48,142 nucleotides of DNA from Lyophyllum atratum (taxonomy: Eukaryota; Basidiomycota; Agaricomycetes; Agaricales; Lyophyllaceae), in assembly GCA_014905825.1 (NCBI GenBank), contig JACGCN010000113.1:1-48142 (forward strand), written 5' to 3'. This document shows, piece by piece, positions 46,032-48,142 of the stretch. The position numbers and the translations under genes are program-made. The number at the start of each line of letters is the position of its first letter. The first letter of the stretch is position 1. The notes below the pieces were generated by a model, which saw only the letters and a program-made list of their open reading frames with translations, ran no database searches and was not told the DNA's origin.

Positions 46032-48142
46032 ATGTTTCCGACGATTCTCCATTGCAGTACCGGCCAGGCGCGAGATAAAGATGCTTTCAATAGCCTGCTT
46101 CCACCCCCTATTGAATTTGTAGAAGGCTCATCCTCCGGCGCACTGGCTGTGCCTCCGGGCAAGTATGAACCTATCAACGCCTCACCCAAGGCGTCCAAGC
46201 CTGATGTACGTTGCTCGTTTTCCGCGTTGCCAGATACCCACGATATTCATCCTGCTTGCAGCGCCCAGAAACTCCCAAGCCACCCACCACGACGCCGGTC
46301 AAGGCCGCCGGCGCTTCACAGCAAACCACCCCAAAAGCGCATCTCTACACCCTGGCGGCATCGACGCTACATGGCCGGACACTTGTAATCGTGGTAGTGG
46401 ACTGTACAAACAGCGGAAATACGTGCTTCCTCAACAGTGCCCTGCAGTGTCTCCTGCATACGCCACCCCTTCTTCGACAGCTGATCGTCCACAAGAGGGA
46501 CGTATGTACGTTGATCTTTCCTTGACCTCTGCCGGTGACGATGTTTACCAGTCATCATATAGGTCGGGTGGAGAAGGGGTTTTGTATGTCGTGTAGTCTC
46601 AGGCTCGTTATGGTGCAGGCGTACACCCAGGATAAAGCTTTCCCCCATACCAATCACCAGTAAGCTACAAGGTGATGATCGCATTCATCCTAACCGTCCA
46701 CGACAACTAACGTGATATTTCAGTCATTGCCAAACATTTGAGGAAAGGCCGGCAAGAGGACTCGCACGAATTTCTTCGTATGCCATAGACGGCCTACAAA
46801 AGTCCTGTTGGCTGGACACCCACAGTGTTCGCGACAACTTCCGTTCATTACTCTCGACTGATGTCCCACAGAAAAATCGACCCTAAACTGGCGGAAACGA
46901 CCTGGGTGCACAAAATCTTTGGTGGCCAACTACGGTCGCGAGTCACATGCCGCGATTGCGGGCACAACAGCGACACGTTCGACCGAGTGCTGGACCTCAG
47001 CGTCGATTCCATCGAGCAGAGACGCTGAAGGAAGCACTGAAGAAGTTGTGGCTATCGACTCTCAAAGGCGCCGATAAGTATAAATGCGAAAAGTGAGTAG
47101 CACACTCCGACAGCCCAAAGGATTTTCACGAACATGGCGCCAGGTGCAAGAAGCATGTCAACGCCGAGAAGCGGTTCAATCTGCACGAGGCACCGCTCAT
47201 TCTTACCGTTCATTAAACGCTTCTCGCCACTGGGCAGGAAAATTGGTCACTCCGTTCACTATGATGATGAGTTGTCACTGCAACCCTACATGAGCGAGGG
47301 CGCCCACGGACCGACATATTCGTTATATGGCGTCATATGCCACGCCGGCGGCGGACCAACTCTGGACACTATTACTCGTTCGTGAAGAGTAAGGATGGTC
47401 GTTGGTGGGAGATGAATGACGAGACTGTAGCGCAATGGCTGGCTCACCCACAAAAAAACTGCGTATATGCTATTTTATCAGAGGAAGAAAGGTCAGGGGC
47501 TGGAGGCAGCGGTCAACCCGACGGCACCGCAGCCAGACCTGGCCTTGTCGGATCCATGAAGAAGCGGAAGGAGAGGGAGGGTGGGGAGGAGGATGGGCAC
47601 CAAGGTTTCGACCTTTCATTGGCCCGTTGCTACCTCGCCAGCGATGGACACCATGGCTCGAACCGAAACGTATGAAGGTCAACGGGATCGACCCTCAAGC
47701 GGCTCTAGTCAAGAAGAAGATCGCTGCCGCTGCGAATGCCAAGGCGAAGGGTGCACTCACGAGTCTCACGGCGTATACGTCCGAGAGTGAAGGTGAGGAT
47801 GAACAACCGAGGTCCAGCAGAATGGTCGGGCATCGTCTCCCCCAGCACCAGCGACATCGTCACCGCCTTCACTGTCCCCCTCGACCCCGCCCATACCTGC
47901 GCAGTCTTTTTACTCGAATAACCCCAAGAAGCGCAAGATGTACGATGATGACGATTCTGTGGTGCGTAAGAAAAGTGAGGGAAGGCATCGACCGCCAATA
48001 CAAATTCGTTCGAGTGGGTACCGTGGGTCGAATCTGAATCCGTATGCCAGTATGAGCACGGGCAGGCAGCAGACCGGGGCATCTAAAGGGGGTAGGCACG
48101 GACATATGATGCAGTCGACGTTTAAATTTATTGTTGTCACGA
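46032..48142 (+). CDS. Ubiquitin-specific protease (USP/UBP16-USP36-like), frame interrupted
   Basis: It is a cysteine protease that removes ubiquitin from proteins. From the ATG at 46032 (MFPTILHCSTGQARDKDAF) a leader leads to the Cys box NSGNTCFLNSALQCLLHTPP (about 46409-46475). Then follow the QEDSHEFLR and AIDGLQKS region, ETTWVHKIFGGQLRSRVTCR with DCGHNSDTFDRVLDLSVD (a zinc-finger-like CxxC pair with KYKCEKCKKHV), HLKRFSPLGRKIGHSV, and the His box NSGHYYSFVKSKDGRWWEM. The tail is Lys/Glu-rich and includes QAALVKKKIAAAANAKAKGA and NPYASMSTGRQQTGA. At least five single-base indels (near 46352, 46408, 46779, 46808, 47020-47050 and 47356) break the frame. The 3' end may lie beyond the window. 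All catalytic residues are readable once frames are considered separately. Confidence 0.8.

Overview
The window is nuclear DNA from a filamentous basidiomycete, most likely an Agaricomycete. Nearly every gene is split by introns of about 45-65 nt with GT...AG ends. The gene content is fungal: a four-copper laccase, a GH17 glucanase with an N-terminal membrane anchor, SKN1/KRE6, LEU2, VPS17, PEX14 and a Yvc1-type TRP channel. I cannot name a species. Exon joins were made by hand from reading frames, splice signals and family motifs, so internal exon edges are approximate unless a position is given.

Layout. 0-7.5 kb is accessory in character: a 5'-truncated choice-of-anchor-B-like gene, two P-loop GTPase domains in tandem (the second decayed), a complete secreted laccase (minus strand), and a 71-residue secreted protein gene diverging from it. 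7.5-11.3 kb holds no gene I can recognise; it contains a nest of inverted repeats at 10550-10696 and a few coding-like scraps. 11.3-45.5 kb is a compact block of mostly housekeeping genes: membrane spermidine-synthase-like methyltransferase (-), single-pass membrane protein (-), GTP cyclohydrolase II (+), GH17 glucanase (+), VPS17 (+), PEX14 (+), glycogen branching enzyme (+), LEU2 (-), NOB1 (+), ARPC3 (-), YVC1 (+), PSF2 (-), haspin kinase (+), SKN1/KRE6 (-), F-box protein (+) and a C2H2 zinc-finger protein (+). 45.5-48.1 kb carries a ubiquitin-specific protease whose frame is broken by several single-base indels.

The genes are not a functional pathway cluster. Shared themes are cell-wall and storage glucan metabolism (GH17, GLC3, SKN1), endosome, peroxisome and vacuole biology (VPS17, PEX14, YVC1), and cell-cycle chromatin functions (PSF2 next to haspin). 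Several pairs are divergent over short shared promoters: LEU2/NOB1 (202 bp), ARPC3/YVC1 (162 bp) and PSF2/haspin (281 bp). NOB1 and ARPC3 converge with only 78 bp between stop codons.

I found no clearly new multi-gene system. The most unusual items are the fused tandem GTPase with a Walker A Lys-to-Arg change in its second domain, the inverted-repeat nest, the small secreted protein beside the laccase, and the heavily frameshifted protease.
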